Notes: generated by a model not told the origin, from the sequence alone. 64,000 bases of DNA from Acidaminobacter sp964416305 (GCA_964416305.1 CAYQDM010000003.1:1-64000), one strand, 5' to 3'; positions 1 to 9,135 are shown, counted from the stretch's first letter. Translations and numbers: made by a program.

Positions 1-54
1 GTACGGTGGTGTGAGAGGACGGCTACTCAACTAATGGGTAGCCTCCTACTCGAT
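1..54 (+). mobile_element. 3' end of a group II intron (tail of domain V, domain VI)
   Basis: The first bases match the end of a bacterial group II intron. GTACGGTGG at 1-9 looks like the 3' strand of domain V. Domain VI follows as a hairpin with GGCTAC (21-26) pairing with GTAGCC (38-43), extended by AGGA (16-19) with TCCT (44-47) and GAG (13-15) with CTC (49-51). A48 is left bulged, which is the expected branch point seven bases from an intron end at about 54 (..GAT). The reverse transcriptase gene and the rest of the intron would lie before the window. The insertion lies just downstream of the 3' end of the convergent flavodoxin gene. The call rests on remembered consensus and folding by eye. 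Confidence 0.72.
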
Positions 55-132
55 CATATTTCACCGAACGCATCAGATGGACAGCAGAGTCACAGTGCAT
101 AGACTGCGAGGTTCGCAGAGAACCTTAATTTC

Positions 133-561
133 TCAGAGTTTCAGCGTCATACGCCCGACGGCTGACTCAATCTGTCGATCCCGTCCCGGCCTTGACCAGT
201 CGATGATTTCCTCACTGAGGACCTTGGCACCTTGTTTTTCTACAAGGTTTTTGAATCCGTTCATAGCCTGATTGCCGCCCATGGCGTGAAACGGGAAAGC
301 GTGGGTGATCAGAAGGGATACTTTTTTCTGATTAAGCGCCTTTGAAGGGAGTGCATTTAAATAGGACGCCATTTCTGCTGCCAGCGCAAAGCCCTCCGTA
401 TGAGAGCCCAGCACCAGTGCCTCAAAGCTGTCAAAGTCTGGCTGGTCCTCGATCCGAACCAGCACTGCGGATCGTCCGGCCTTTGATAGGCTGGCTTTGA
501 GTTGTTCGGCCACATGAAGCGTGTGACCGGTTTTGGAGTGAATAATGATGCCGATGGTCAT
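133..561 (-). CDS. Flavodoxin family protein
   Basis: This 142-residue protein begins MTIGIIIHSKTGHTLHVAEQ, a flavodoxin fold start with the FMN-phosphate loop (HSKTGHT) directly after the first beta strand. The later LVLGSHTEGF stretch fits the loop that covers the flavin ring. The size matches short-chain flavodoxin-like proteins, which carry one or two electrons between redox enzymes in the cytoplasm. The start has a good ribosome site (GGAGGT). It is the last gene on the minus strand after the formate dehydrogenase run, with a 95-base gap to the MobA-FdhD gene, so it may be co-transcribed and could serve as an electron carrier for that system. That link is inference from position. Confidence 0.75.
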   Translation of the reverse strand: MTIGIIIHSKTGHTLHVAEQLKASLSKAGRSAVLVRIEDQPDFDSFEALVLGSHTEGFALAAEMASYLNALPSKALNQKKVSLLITHAFPFHAMGGNQAMNGFKNLVEKQGAKVLSEEIIDWSRPGRDRQIESAVGRMTLKL

Positions 562-656
562 AACTCTTACCTCCAGAAATTAAATTTCTACAAGACAAGC
601 GTACGCCTTTTGACAGCAGGATGCAATGACAAATTCATACCAAATCAACCCAATAT

Positions 657-2060
657 TCAGCGTTTTTCAAGGTCGTCTAACGGCAGGTCCGGGGCACTTT
701 TTATGCGATGTGCACCATTATAGACATTAAATCGATTTCCTCGAGTGAAGCCTACAACTGTCATGCCGCGTTCTTTAGCTGCCTGTATGGCACCATAGGT
801 AGGTGCAGAACGCGAGATCACAGCTGAGATGCCAGCGTTGGCGCATTTTCCAATTATTTCGGAAGAAATCCGCCCGCTGAAGAAGATCATTTTATCTTCT
901 AGCGAGACCCCTTCGAGCAGTGCCTTGCCCACCACCTTGTCCAGTGCATTGTGTCGTCCTATGTCATCAAAAAAGGTCAACCGAGCAGTCGCGGAGGCTA
1001 AGCTGCAGGCATGGACTCCGCCGGTAGACATAAATACCTCTGAGCTTGTAGTGAAAGCACGCATAGTGCACAAAATAAATTCTGGGTCAATAGCCTCAGA
1101 ACCAAGGGCTTCAGGATCTATCCTTGAAACAGGCGGCTGGCCCTGGAACAATCTGGCACCGCTGGTGGCTATGGTGCGCGTGCCTTTGACAGAGTCGCGG
1201 TCTGGAATGACAACAAAAGCTTCAGCATTACCAGGATCCAGCAAGAGTTCGGAAAGATCCTCAGGACTGTCAATCAGACGTTCACTGTAAAGAAATCCAA
1301 CGACCAGTTCTTTCAGTGAAGCGGGACTGCAGAGCAATTTAGCCCAGGAAACCCCATTGACGTGCAGATGAAGGGTATATTCGCTGACCACTTCATCCTG
1401 GTAGGCCTCCCAGTGACCTTCTTCAAAGCGCAGCATTGGCGTCGTTTTTTTCAATTTTAACCGCTCCTTTGGAAAGTAAAGTGCAGACAGTTTTTCAAGC
1501 TGTTCGGGCGTGTTCAGGTTGTCGAAGAGACTCCAGTCCGGCGTGTACTCGCGGGTTTTTGACTCTTCAAGATAGCAGACCTTGTAGTGCTCCAAAAACT
1601 TAAATATATTTCTTTGCCCCGAGGTGACAAAGGCTTCTATACCAGACAGCAAAGAGATGTGATAGAATCCGTGAAAAGGTTCAATCCACTCGCCGAAGCG
1701 ACTGACACAGGCTTTTTCATCCACAAGACAATCCATCATGTGGCGGGTGAAGGCCGGAGAAAAAGATGGCATATCACAAGCCGTCAAATAGATATATTCG
1801 CTTTGGGATGCCAAAAGTCCAGCATGAATTCCCGCCAGAGGTCCGACACCGGACAGCTTGTCCGATACAATGCGGACAGGGCGGCCTGCATAAAGCTCAG
1901 GCCGCCCTGTTACCACGACTATGTCGTCAAAGACTTCGGTAAGCTGCCTGAAAATCAGATCTGTCAGGCGAGTATCACCCACACAGAGCGTCTGTTTGTC
2001 AAATCCCATGCGGGAGCTTTGTCCACCCGCAAGTAAGACAGCCGTTCCGAAACGTTTCAA
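657..2060 (-). CDS. MobA-FdhD fusion: molybdenum cofactor guanylyltransferase and formate dehydrogenase sulfurtransferase
   Basis: Two maturation factors for molybdenum or tungsten formate dehydrogenase are fused. The N-terminal ~190 residues are MobA-like, with the nucleotide loop LLAGGQSSRMGFDK and the LTACDMPS metal-binding region; MobA adds GMP to molybdopterin. The C-terminal ~250 residues are FdhD-like, with STGGVHACSLA holding the likely sulfur-carrying Cys, then FFDDIGRHNALDK and the SGRISSEI block; FdhD passes sulfur from a cysteine desulfurase to the cofactor. I place the start at TTG 2060, behind GAGGTG and 13 bases after the fdhA stop. An in-frame ATG at 2108 would overlap fdhA and lacks a ribosome site. 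The gene belongs to the formate dehydrogenase operon, so enzyme and maturation factors are made together. Confidence 0.88.
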   Translation of the reverse strand: MKRFGTAVLLAGGQSSRMGFDKQTLCVGDTRLTDLIFRQLTEVFDDIVVVTGRPELYAGRPVRIVSDKLSGVGPLAGIHAGLLASQSEYIYLTACDMPSFSPAFTRHMMDCLVDEKACVSRFGEWIEPFHGFYHISLLSGIEAFVTSGQRNIFKFLEHYKVCYLEESKTREYTPDWSLFDNLNTPEQLEKLSALYFPKERLKLKKTTPMLRFEEGHWEAYQDEVVSEYTLHLHVNGVSWAKLLCSPASLKELVVGFLYSERLIDSPEDLSELLLDPGNAEAFVVIPDRDSVKGTRTIATSGARLFQGQPPVSRIDPEALGSEAIDPEFILCTMRAFTTSSEVFMSTGGVHACSLASATARLTFFDDIGRHNALDKVVGKALLEGVSLEDKMIFFSGRISSEIIGKCANAGISAVISRSAPTYGAIQAAKERGMTVVGFTRGNRFNVYNGAHRIKSAPDLPLDDLEKR

Positions 2061-2073
2061 ATATTTCACCTCG

Positions 2074-4758
2074 TTAAGTTGTACTAATTTTCTCGACGCT
2101 GACCGCACAGACTTTTAGTTCAGGCATGCTTGAGATCTCATCCAGTGCGGAAGCGTTAGTCAGGATATTAGCAGCTGTTTCAGCAAAGTGGAATGGCATA
2201 AAGACCACTTGATCCTGGATGGTATCCGTTACCTTGGCTTTTACCTCAAGTTCGCCTCTTCTGGACGCGACTTTGACGAGTTCTCCATCTTCAATCCCCA
2301 ACTTGAGGGCAGTGTTTGGAGAGATCTCAATGAAGCCTTCAGAGGCAATGGCATGCAGGCCTTCCACGCGTTTTGTCATTGTTCTGGTGTGATAATGGTA
2401 TAGGATTCGACCGGTTGTCAGTATAAACGGATAAGCCTCATCCTGGAGTTCAGCTGAGTCGACATGATGCACCGGTACAAAAAGTCCTTTTCCACGGGAG
2501 AATTTATCTTTGTGGAGGTACTGGGTACCCGGATGATCCGGTGTTGGACATGGCCATTGCAGACCTTTATGCTCGATGCGGTCATAAGTGATGCCGCCAT
2601 AAAGAGGTGTCGCCAGAGAGATTTCTTTCATGACATCTTCAGGTTTTTCATATGGTGCATCCATTCCGAGACGCTTCATGATTTCAACAAAGACTTCCCA
2701 GTCCGCCTTCGCTTCGCCAGGTGCATTGACTGCTTTTCTGACGCGCTGGACCCGGCGTTCTGTATTTGTGAATGTCCCATCTTTTTCAGCGAAGCAGGCA
2801 ACCGGAAGCACGACGTCCGCCAGGGCAGTTGTCTCAGTTGGGAAGATATCCTGAACTATGAGGCAGTCCAGGTGTTCGAGACTCTCGCGGATATGGTTGG
2901 TATCCGGGTCGGAGACCATTGGGTTTTCACCCATGATGTACATGAGTTTGATTTCTCCGCTGTGTGCGGCCCGCATCATTTTTGTGAGCGGCATACCGCG
3001 TTTGTAGGAGAGTTTTGCACCCCACAGAGATTCGAATTTCTGAATAACTTCAGGGTTAGTGACTTTCTGATAGCCTGGGAACTCATCTGGAAGACCACCC
3101 ATGTCGCAAGCGCCCTGAACGTTGTTTTGGCCGCGGAGCGGGTTGACGCCGCTGTGTGCTTTACCAATATTGCCGCACATCATGGCGAGGTTGGAGACTG
3201 TCATGACATGGCCGGTTCCTGTACTATGCTGAGTGATGCCCATAGCGTAGAAGATGGAGGCGCGATTCGCGTGGGCGTACATTCTCGCCGCTTTCCGGAT
3301 CAGATCTGCATCAACGCCACAGATTTCGGACGCTTTTTCAGGGGTGTAAGCCTGAATGACATCGATCAGGTCGGAAAGACCAGCAGTACGCTCTTCAATA
3401 AACTCGGCGTCATAGAGGCCTTCGTTGTAAATGACATTCATCATGCCGTTCAGGAGGGCGACGTTAGTGCCAGGTTTTAATTGAAGGAAGACGTCCGCGT
3501 GCCTTGCGAGCTCAATGCGTCTTGGATCAGCGACAATCAATTTTGCGCCATTTTTGACGGCTTGAAGAATTTGAGCGCCGATTACCGGGTGATTTTCCGT
3601 TGTGTTTGAGCCTGTGACAAAGGCGAGATCAATTTTTGGAATTTCCGGGATGCTGTTCGTCATTGCACCGCTTCCGAGGGTAGTCGCAAGACCTGCGACT
3701 GTGGAAGCATGTCAGAGACGTGCGCAGTGGTCGAGATTGTTGGTGCCGACACCTGCGCGGAACAATTTTTGCATCAGGTAGTTTTCTTCGTTGGTACATC
3801 TTGCAGAAACCAGGCCTGCGAGGGTATCTGCACCGTAGACGTCACGGGTTTGTTTGATTTTCCCCGCTACAAAATCCAGCGCCTCATCCCATTCAACTTC
3901 AGTAAGGACACCGTGCTTTTTAAGCATAGGTTTTTTTAAACGGTCCGGATGGTCGATGAAGCTGTAGCCAAATTTACCTTTAACACAGAGCAGTCCCATA
4001 TTGGAATGATCATTGACCGGTTCGACATCTACGACCTTGTTATCTTTAATGATCAGATTCATCTGACATCCGACGCCGCAGTAGGAACAAGTCGTTTGAA
4101 CTTTTTTTGCTTCCCAGTTTCTGAAGCGCTCTTTGCTCTTTGGCATCAAGGCACCTACGGGGCAAACTGAAACACAGTTGCCACATGAGACGCAGACGGA
4201 TTTATCCATACCTTCCTCAAAAGGGTGGGTAATGTGTGTGTGGAAACCGCGCTCACTGAAGCCAATTGCGGAAGTGTTTTGAAGTTCATCACAGACGCGA
4301 ACGCATTTGCCGCACAAAATACATTTGTTTTGGTCGTTGTAAAAGAATTTGTTTGTTTGATCTACTTCACTGACGCGCTTAGCGCCCTTGAAGGCTTCAA
4401 TATCAATTTCATAGCGATAAGTATAATCCTGAAGTTTGCACTGACCGGCTTTGTCGCAGACGACGCAGTCGTTGGGATGGTTCGCCCAGATCAGTTCCAG
4501 GACAGATTTTCTGGCGTCTATGACAGAAGGGGTTTCTGTATTGATGACCATGCCGTCTGTAGCCGGAGTGGTGCAGGAAGCCACCAGGCTTCTTGCACCT
4601 TCAACCTCGACGACGCACATTCTGCATGCGCCGTTTGGAACAAGGCGTTTGTCGTTGCAAAAAGTCGGTACAAACAGGCCGGCTTCTTCAGCCACCTGCA
4701 AAATGGTCTTTGGCAAATCTACATGTATGGTATTCCCGTTCAGGGTCACCTGAGCCAT
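2074..4758 (-). CDS. fdhA: Selenocysteine-containing formate dehydrogenase alpha subunit (in-frame UGA read as Sec)
   Basis: The gene encodes 894 residues if TGA at 3712-3714 is read as selenocysteine 349; otherwise it appears as two pieces, 348 and 529 residues long. The join reads CARL-Sec-HASTVAGLATT, the catalytic position of Sec or Cys in formate dehydrogenases. Domains in order: NuoG-type [2Fe-2S] (C34, C45, C48, C62), His-ligated [4Fe-4S] (H94, C98, C101, C107), two ferredoxin clusters (C146-C156, C189-C199), then the molybdopterin domain with its own cluster (C224, C227, C231) and the C-terminal dinucleotide-binding domain. It oxidises formate to CO2 or runs in reverse, and passes electrons to the Hnd-type subunits encoded upstream. 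The start ATG has AAGGAGGA seven bases before it. A SECIS hairpin lies directly after the UGA. Confidence 0.95.
3670..3708 (-). promoter_or_regulatory. SECIS element of fdhA
   Basis: Directly after the in-frame TGA (3712-3714) the mRNA can form a two-part hairpin. The lower stem is GCTTCC (3708-3703) with GGAAGC (3675-3670). The upper stem is GTCGCA (3699-3694) with TGCGAC (3688-3683), and the loop is GGTCT (3693-3689). The apical GCAGGTCT is the same as the loop region I recall for the Escherichia coli fdhF SECIS, where the loop G and U contact SelB. The loop begins 21 bases after the first base of UGA, as expected of a bacterial SECIS. Confidence 0.88.
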
Positions 4759-4815
4759 GTATTCGTCCTCCTTACGATCTAAATTAGAGCGGGCAGATTT
4801 TAATAAGAACCCGCG

Positions 4816-6621
4816 TTATTTCTTGATAATCGCGTTGAACGGACACTTGCTCATGCAGGCGCCGCATTTGATGCACGCATCCGGATCAATGTGGTGAAGA
4901 CCTTTGACTTCGCCGGTGATACAGCCGACAGGGCAAACCTTCTTACAGAGGGTACATCCTTTGCAGGCATCTGTAATGACATAGGTCAACAGTGCCTGAC
5001 AGACGCCGGCCGGACAGGTTTTGCCGACAATATGGGCTTCGTATTCTGTTCTGAAGTAGCGCAGGGTCGACAGTACCGGGTTAGGCGCAGTCTGTCCGAG
5101 TCCGCAAAGGGAAGAAGCTTTGATATTTTTGGCAAGTCTCTCCAGTTTATCAATATCTTCCATTTCGCCTTTGCCTTCTGTAATCCGGTCGAGAATTTCA
5201 AGCATGCGTCGGGTGCCTTCGCGGCAAGGGACACATTTGCCGCAGGATTCATCCACGGTGAAGTCCAGGAAGAAGCGGGCGATATCCACCATACAGTTAT
5301 CCTCGTCCATGACGATCATGCCGCCGGATCCCATCATGGAGCCCAGGGAGATCAGGTTGTCATAGTCAATGGGTATGTCCAGATGGTCGGCAGTAATACA
5401 TCCGCCGGATGGTCCGCCTGTCTGAACCGCTTTGAATTTCTTTCCATTTGGAATGCCGCCGCCTATGTCTTCGATAACATGGCGAAGCTTAGTACCCATC
5501 TCAATTTCAATCAAGCCTGAATTGTTGATTTTACCGCCAAGGGCGAACACTTTTGTCCCTTTGGACTTCTCAGTGCCCATGCTGGCATACCACTCAGGTC
5601 CATTCAGAATGATTTGAGGTACATTGGCAAAGGTCTCGACGTTATTGATGACCGTTGGCTTTCCAAAGATGCCTTTATGAGCAGGGAACGGCGGCTTTGG
5701 CCGCGGCATGCCGCGCTCGCCCTCTATTGAGGCGATCAGCGCAGTTTCCTCACCGCAGACAAAGGCACCCGCCCCGAGGCGGATTTCCATATCAAAGGAA
5801 AAGTCAGTGCCGAAAATGTTTTGGCCAAGCAAGCCATGCTCTTTTGCCTGATCGATGGCAATTTTCAAACGCTTAACCGCAATAGGGTATTCCGCGCGAA
5901 TGTACACGTATCCCTTTTCGGCGCCTGTCGCATAACCGGCAATTGCCATAGCTTCAATCAGGCAGTGCGGGTCGCCTTCGAGAATGGAGCGATCCATGAA
6001 AGCGCCCGGGTCGCCTTCGTCAGCGTTGCAGCCGATGTACTTGATAGGGCCTTCCGTCTTGGCTGCGAATTCCCACTTAACGCCTGTAGGAAAGCCGCCG
6101 CCCCCCCGGCCTCTGAGACCGGACCTTTTGACTGCATCCAGGACGTCAGCGGGCTGCATTTCGGTCAACACCTTGCCTAAGGCTTTGTAACCGTCATACG
6201 CTATGTACTCTTCAATGACTTCGGGATTGATGACGCCGCAGTTTTTCAGTGCGACCCTGTGCTGCATTTTATAGAAGGTAACTTCGCTGAAGGAAGTGGC
6301 AAGTTGGTGTTCCGGTGCCGCAAGCTTATCGCGGTAAAGCAGTGAGGTGACGACACGACCTTTCATAAGGTGCTCAGAAACTATAGTGTCGACATCTTCG
6401 ATCTTAACTCTGGAATAAAAAGAACCTTCCGGGTGAACTATACAGATTGGACCTTCTTCACAAAGCCCGAAACAGCCTGTTCGCACCACCATTACTTCCT
6501 GATCCAGGCCTTGTTCTGCGACCAGTTCCTTAAAACGCGCCTCAATCTTGTCGGAGCTTGAGGACGTACATCCTGTGCCGCCGCAGATGAGGACGTGCGA
6601 TCTGAACAAACTCATTGGCAT
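4816..6621 (-). CDS. hndC: NuoF/HndC-type NAD(H)- and FMN-binding diaphorase subunit
   Basis: This 601-residue subunit has the three-part layout of HndC/HydB proteins. Residues 1-110 form a thioredoxin-like [2Fe-2S] domain (CGGTGCTSS, then TGCFGLCEEG). The middle is the NuoF core with the NADH/FMN-binding GLRGRGGGGFPTG and ADEGDPGAFMDR, followed by the N3-type [4Fe-4S] motif ESCGKCVPCREG with SSLCGLG. The last 70 residues add two ferredoxin clusters (CKGCTLCKKVCP and CIKCGACMSKCP). It exchanges electrons between NAD(H) and iron-sulfur centres. It lies between hndB (18 bases upstream) and fdhA (57 bases downstream), so it is most likely the diaphorase of the formate dehydrogenase. Some complexes of this type bifurcate electrons between ferredoxin and NAD(P); whether this one does cannot be read from sequence. 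Confidence 0.93.
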   Translation of the reverse strand: MPMSLFRSHVLICGGTGCTSSSSDKIEARFKELVAEQGLDQEVMVVRTGCFGLCEEGPICIVHPEGSFYSRVKIEDVDTIVSEHLMKGRVVTSLLYRDKLAAPEHQLATSFSEVTFYKMQHRVALKNCGVINPEVIEEYIAYDGYKALGKVLTEMQPADVLDAVKRSGLRGRGGGGFPTGVKWEFAAKTEGPIKYIGCNADEGDPGAFMDRSILEGDPHCLIEAMAIAGYATGAEKGYVYIRAEYPIAVKRLKIAIDQAKEHGLLGQNIFGTDFSFDMEIRLGAGAFVCGEETALIASIEGERGMPRPKPPFPAHKGIFGKPTVINNVETFANVPQIILNGPEWYASMGTEKSKGTKVFALGGKINNSGLIEIEMGTKLRHVIEDIGGGIPNGKKFKAVQTGGPSGGCITADHLDIPIDYDNLISLGSMMGSGGMIVMDEDNCMVDIARFFLDFTVDESCGKCVPCREGTRRMLEILDRITEGKGEMEDIDKLERLAKNIKASSLCGLGQTAPNPVLSTLRYFRTEYEAHIVGKTCPAGVCQALLTYVITDACKGCTLCKKVCPVGCITGEVKGLHHIDPDACIKCGACMSKCPFNAIIKK

Positions 6622-6639
6622 AAGCCTCCTGTCCTGATT

Positions 6640-7008
6640 TTACTTTTTTGTGCTGCCGATGGTGAAAGCTTCGACAACCTGATGCTGCGTCAAATGTGAT
6701 TTAACGATCTGTCTTGCCTTTTCTTCAGTCATTTGAATGTACGTGGTTTTTGGTTGGCCATCCTGAAAGATCTCAACTACGGGTTCGAGTTTGCAGTCAC
6801 CGAGGCAGCCGGTTTGAACCACTCTCACATTATCCAGTCCTTGCTGCTCAATTTCCTCCAGTATAGTCAAAAGTACCTGACGCGCCCCGGCTGCCATGCC
6901 GCAGTCATCCATGGCGACTGATACGGTAAATTCGCCCTTTAAGGTGCGAAGATTGATCCGTCTATACACTTCCTGTTGTACTTTTTCAAGCTCAGCTAAA
7001 GATTTCAA
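6640..7008 (-). CDS. hndB: HndB-like thioredoxin-fold [2Fe-2S] subunit
   Basis: This 122-residue protein has the small thioredoxin-like ferredoxin fold. Its likely ligands are in DCGMAAGARQ and in VQTGCLGDCKLEP. The D-C-G-M start is typical of HndB proteins from NADP-reducing hydrogenases and related complexes. It passes electrons within the soluble diaphorase module. Its start overlaps the end of the upstream hndA-like gene by four bases (ATGA), so the two are translationally coupled. Confidence 0.88.
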   Translation of the reverse strand: MKSLAELEKVQQEVYRRINLRTLKGEFTVSVAMDDCGMAAGARQVLLTILEEIEQQGLDNVRVVQTGCLGDCKLEPVVEIFQDGQPKTTYIQMTEEKARQIVKSHLTQHQVVEAFTIGSTKK

Positions 7009-7505
7009 GCGGAAACCTCCTCTGTTGTTTTACTGTATTTCTCAAGTATGCCTTGTATGTCGCCCTCTACAAGACGTCCATAAACAGCGTTGTTGACTGT
7101 GAGAACCGGCGCGAGACCGCAAGCGCCTATACAGCGCGTCGCTTCTACAGAATAACGGCCATCCGGCGAAGTTTCGCCGACTTTGACACTGAGTCGTGTC
7201 ACAATCTGGTCCAGTAGCTTTTGTGCACCTTTGACATAACAGGCAGTGCCCAGACAGACGGCAATGAGATAATCTCCTTTTGGTTCCAGAGTGAATTGCG
7301 AATAAAACGTGACCACACCATAAATTTCAGCGAGTGGAATGTTCAGTTCATCCGATATTACTTTCTGTACTTCATAGGGAATTGCGCCGAAAATGACCTG
7401 GGCTTCATTCAGTATTGGCATTAACGGACCTTGGATATGCCTGTAATGCTCAATAACGGTATGCAGCTTCTGAAAATTTTCTTCAGTTAAAATGTTTTTA
7501 GCCAT
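7005..7505 (-). CDS. hndA: NuoE/HndA-type [2Fe-2S] subunit
   Basis: This 166-residue protein is a NuoE-type subunit. An N-terminal helical part leads into a thioredoxin-like domain with ligands in CLGTACYVKG and TRCIGACGLAP, followed by VNNAVYGRL, the usual family ending. It relays electrons between the flavin subunit (4816-6621) and the rest of the complex. It is the first gene of the minus-strand formate dehydrogenase operon, and its ATG is preceded by GGAGGCTGC. No good promoter could be fixed in the AT-rich region upstream. Confidence 0.92.
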   Translation of the reverse strand: MAKNILTEENFQKLHTVIEHYRHIQGPLMPILNEAQVIFGAIPYEVQKVISDELNIPLAEIYGVVTFYSQFTLEPKGDYLIAVCLGTACYVKGAQKLLDQIVTRLSVKVGETSPDGRYSVEATRCIGACGLAPVLTVNNAVYGRLVEGDIQGILEKYSKTTEEVSA

Positions 7506-7825
7506 GAAGCAGCCTCCTGACTTCTTTTTTTCGCTGATTTGATTTTATCTCATTTTATCGATTATGAATATATCAAACTTTTATAATTGTAGAAATTTTA
7601 TGACAAAAAGTTTTTACTCAGCTATAAACGTTGCAAATACAAGTTTAATACTCGGAATTGCAATGGAGAGAATTTAAGTATATTATTTTGTGATTTCATT
7701 GACGTGAAATATATGTGAAAATTTCAACAAAGTTTGAGACACATAAAAATTGACGGATCAAGAAAAGTGGTCAAATGCGGGTTGAAGAGCGCTGCGAGAT
7801 GTGTTACGCTGAACAAGAATTGAAT
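7506..7825. other. AT-rich divergent intergenic region
   Basis: This stretch lies between the minus-strand formate dehydrogenase operon and the plus-strand fluoride riboswitch. It must hold promoters for both directions. On the minus strand TTGATA (7576-7571) and two TAAAAT boxes (7557-7552, 7547-7542) are present, but at spacings of 13 and 23 bases, so no -35/-10 pair is convincing. I see no gene here. Confidence 0.5.
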
Positions 7826-7870
7826 GGGTGATGGTGTTCGCCGTAAAATGCCTCTGAGCTGATGACACCT
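7826..7870 (+). ncRNA. Fluoride riboswitch (crcB motif)
   Basis: The sequence GGTGATGGTGTTCGCC (7827-7842), then GTAAA, and AGCTGATGACACCT (7857-7870) follow the fluoride riboswitch consensus closely. GGTG (7833-7836) can pair with CACC (7866-7869), and GGTG (7827-7830) with CGCC (7839-7842). The 3' strand is shared with the intrinsic terminator that begins at 7868. Fluoride binding should therefore hold the terminator arm and allow transcription of the downstream antiporter gene. Confidence 0.9.
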
Positions 7871-7896
7871 GTCGAGAAAGCGACAGGGTCTTTTTT
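7868..7896 (+). terminator. Intrinsic terminator of the fluoride riboswitch
   Basis: CCTGTCG (7868-7874) pairs with CGACAGG (7881-7887) around a six-base loop, followed by TTTTTT (7891-7896). The first three bases overlap the last helix strand of the riboswitch, which gives the on/off competition. Confidence 0.85.
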
Positions 7897-7929
7897 GTTT
7901 TTGGATGTTAAAATTTAGGAGGATGCGTG

Positions 7930-9135
7930 ATGGCAACTGGTTTGGCAATAATTACACTGCTGGGCTTATTGATGAATACACTGTTTGTAAAAATGAGGCT
8001 TCCAGGGCTATTGGGCATGTTGATCCTGGGCATCGCCATAGGACCGTATGGCTTTGATTGGATCGATGCCGGATTGATGTCCGCTTCTGCGGATTTCAGA
8101 AAAATAGCGTTAATTATAATTCTCTTGAGAGCAGGTTTGGGGATCAGCCGTGAATCCCTTAACAAGGTAGGTTATGCCGCGATTCGGTTAAGTGTTATAC
8201 CCGGCATTCTGGAAGGGCTTGCCATTTCGTTAATTGCAGTTCCTGTGCTTGGATTTACCTGGATTCAAGGGGGAATTCTCGGATTTATACTCGCGGCGGT
8301 TTCGCCTGCGGTGATCGTTCCCATGATGATTCAGCTCTCAGAGCGTGGGGTGGGGACTGATAAAAATATTCCGACACTTATATTGGCGGCTGCGTCGGTG
8401 GACGACGTCGTGGCTATTACAATTTTTTCAGCCTTTTTAGGATTGTACAGCGGCGCTCATGTTAATATTGGCATACAATTGGCCTGGATCCCGGTCTCTA
8501 TTCTACTGGGCATAGGCGTCGGCATTTTAAGCGGTATTGTTTTGGTCAAGATTTTCGAGCGCCATCACATCAGGGATACAAAAAAAGTGCTGGTGATCCT
8601 GGGGATTGCCATTATGTTGACCGCTTTGGAGACTGCGTTGAAAAACCGCCTTGAAATTGCAGCTTTGCTGGGCGTCATGACCATCGGCTTCATTCTTTTG
8701 GAAAAGAGGCCTGTCGTTGCCCACCGGCTGTCTGCAAAATTCGGGAAGATTTGGGTCTTCGCTGAAATTTTATTGTTTGTTTTGGTTGGTGCTCAAGTCG
8801 ATCCAAGTGTTGCCCTTGGCGCAGGGGCAAGTGGCTTGCTGATTCTGGCAGTCGGGTTGACTGCCAGGAGTTTGGGTGTTTTGATCTCCACCATATCGAC
8901 ATCATTGAATTACAAGGAGCGCTTGTTCTGTGTCGTAGCCTACTGGCCAAAGGCGACTGTTCAAGCGGCGATTGGTGCGATTCCTTTGACGCTGGGCGTC
9001 GAGGGCGGGGATGTGATCATGGCGGTCGCAGTGCTGTCCATACTGGTCACTGCACCACTGGGCGCCCTGGGGATTCGAATCAGCGCGCCGCGCCTCTTAG
9101 CGCAATCGGAACCGCCGGCAGAGGGAATCGTGTAG
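7930..9135 (+). CDS. Cation:proton antiporter (NhaP/CPA-type), fluoride-riboswitch controlled
   Basis: This 401-residue protein is made almost entirely of membrane segments, about 11-13 of them. It resembles sodium/proton exchangers of the CPA superfamily: MRLPGLLGMLILGIAIGP at the start, AAVSPAVIVPMMIQL in the middle and the acidic ASVDDVVAI in the core helix. Such proteins exchange Na+ or K+ for H+. The fluoride riboswitch suggests a role when fluoride enters as HF and loads the cell with protons, or direct fluoride export. Riboswitch control of antiporters besides CrcB and CLC-F is known for this class. The start is ATG 7930, seven bases after AGGAGG; an in-frame GTG at 7927 is less well placed. 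Confidence 0.85.
   Translation: MATGLAIITLLGLLMNTLFVKMRLPGLLGMLILGIAIGPYGFDWIDAGLMSASADFRKIALIIILLRAGLGISRESLNKVGYAAIRLSVIPGILEGLAISLIAVPVLGFTWIQGGILGFILAAVSPAVIVPMMIQLSERGVGTDKNIPTLILAAASVDDVVAITIFSAFLGLYSGAHVNIGIQLAWIPVSILLGIGVGILSGIVLVKIFERHHIRDTKKVLVILGIAIMLTALETALKNRLEIAALLGVMTIGFILLEKRPVVAHRLSAKFGKIWVFAEILLFVLVGAQVDPSVALGAGASGLLILAVGLTARSLGVLISTISTSLNYKERLFCVVAYWPKATVQAAIGAIPLTLGVEGGDVIMAVAVLSILVTAPLGALGIRISAPRLLAQSEPPAEGIV

Noticed and set aside
2464..3480. Long plus-strand frame opposite fdhA (338 codons)
   Set aside because: It is the shadow of fdhA; it has no ribosome site, and its sequence matches no family I know.
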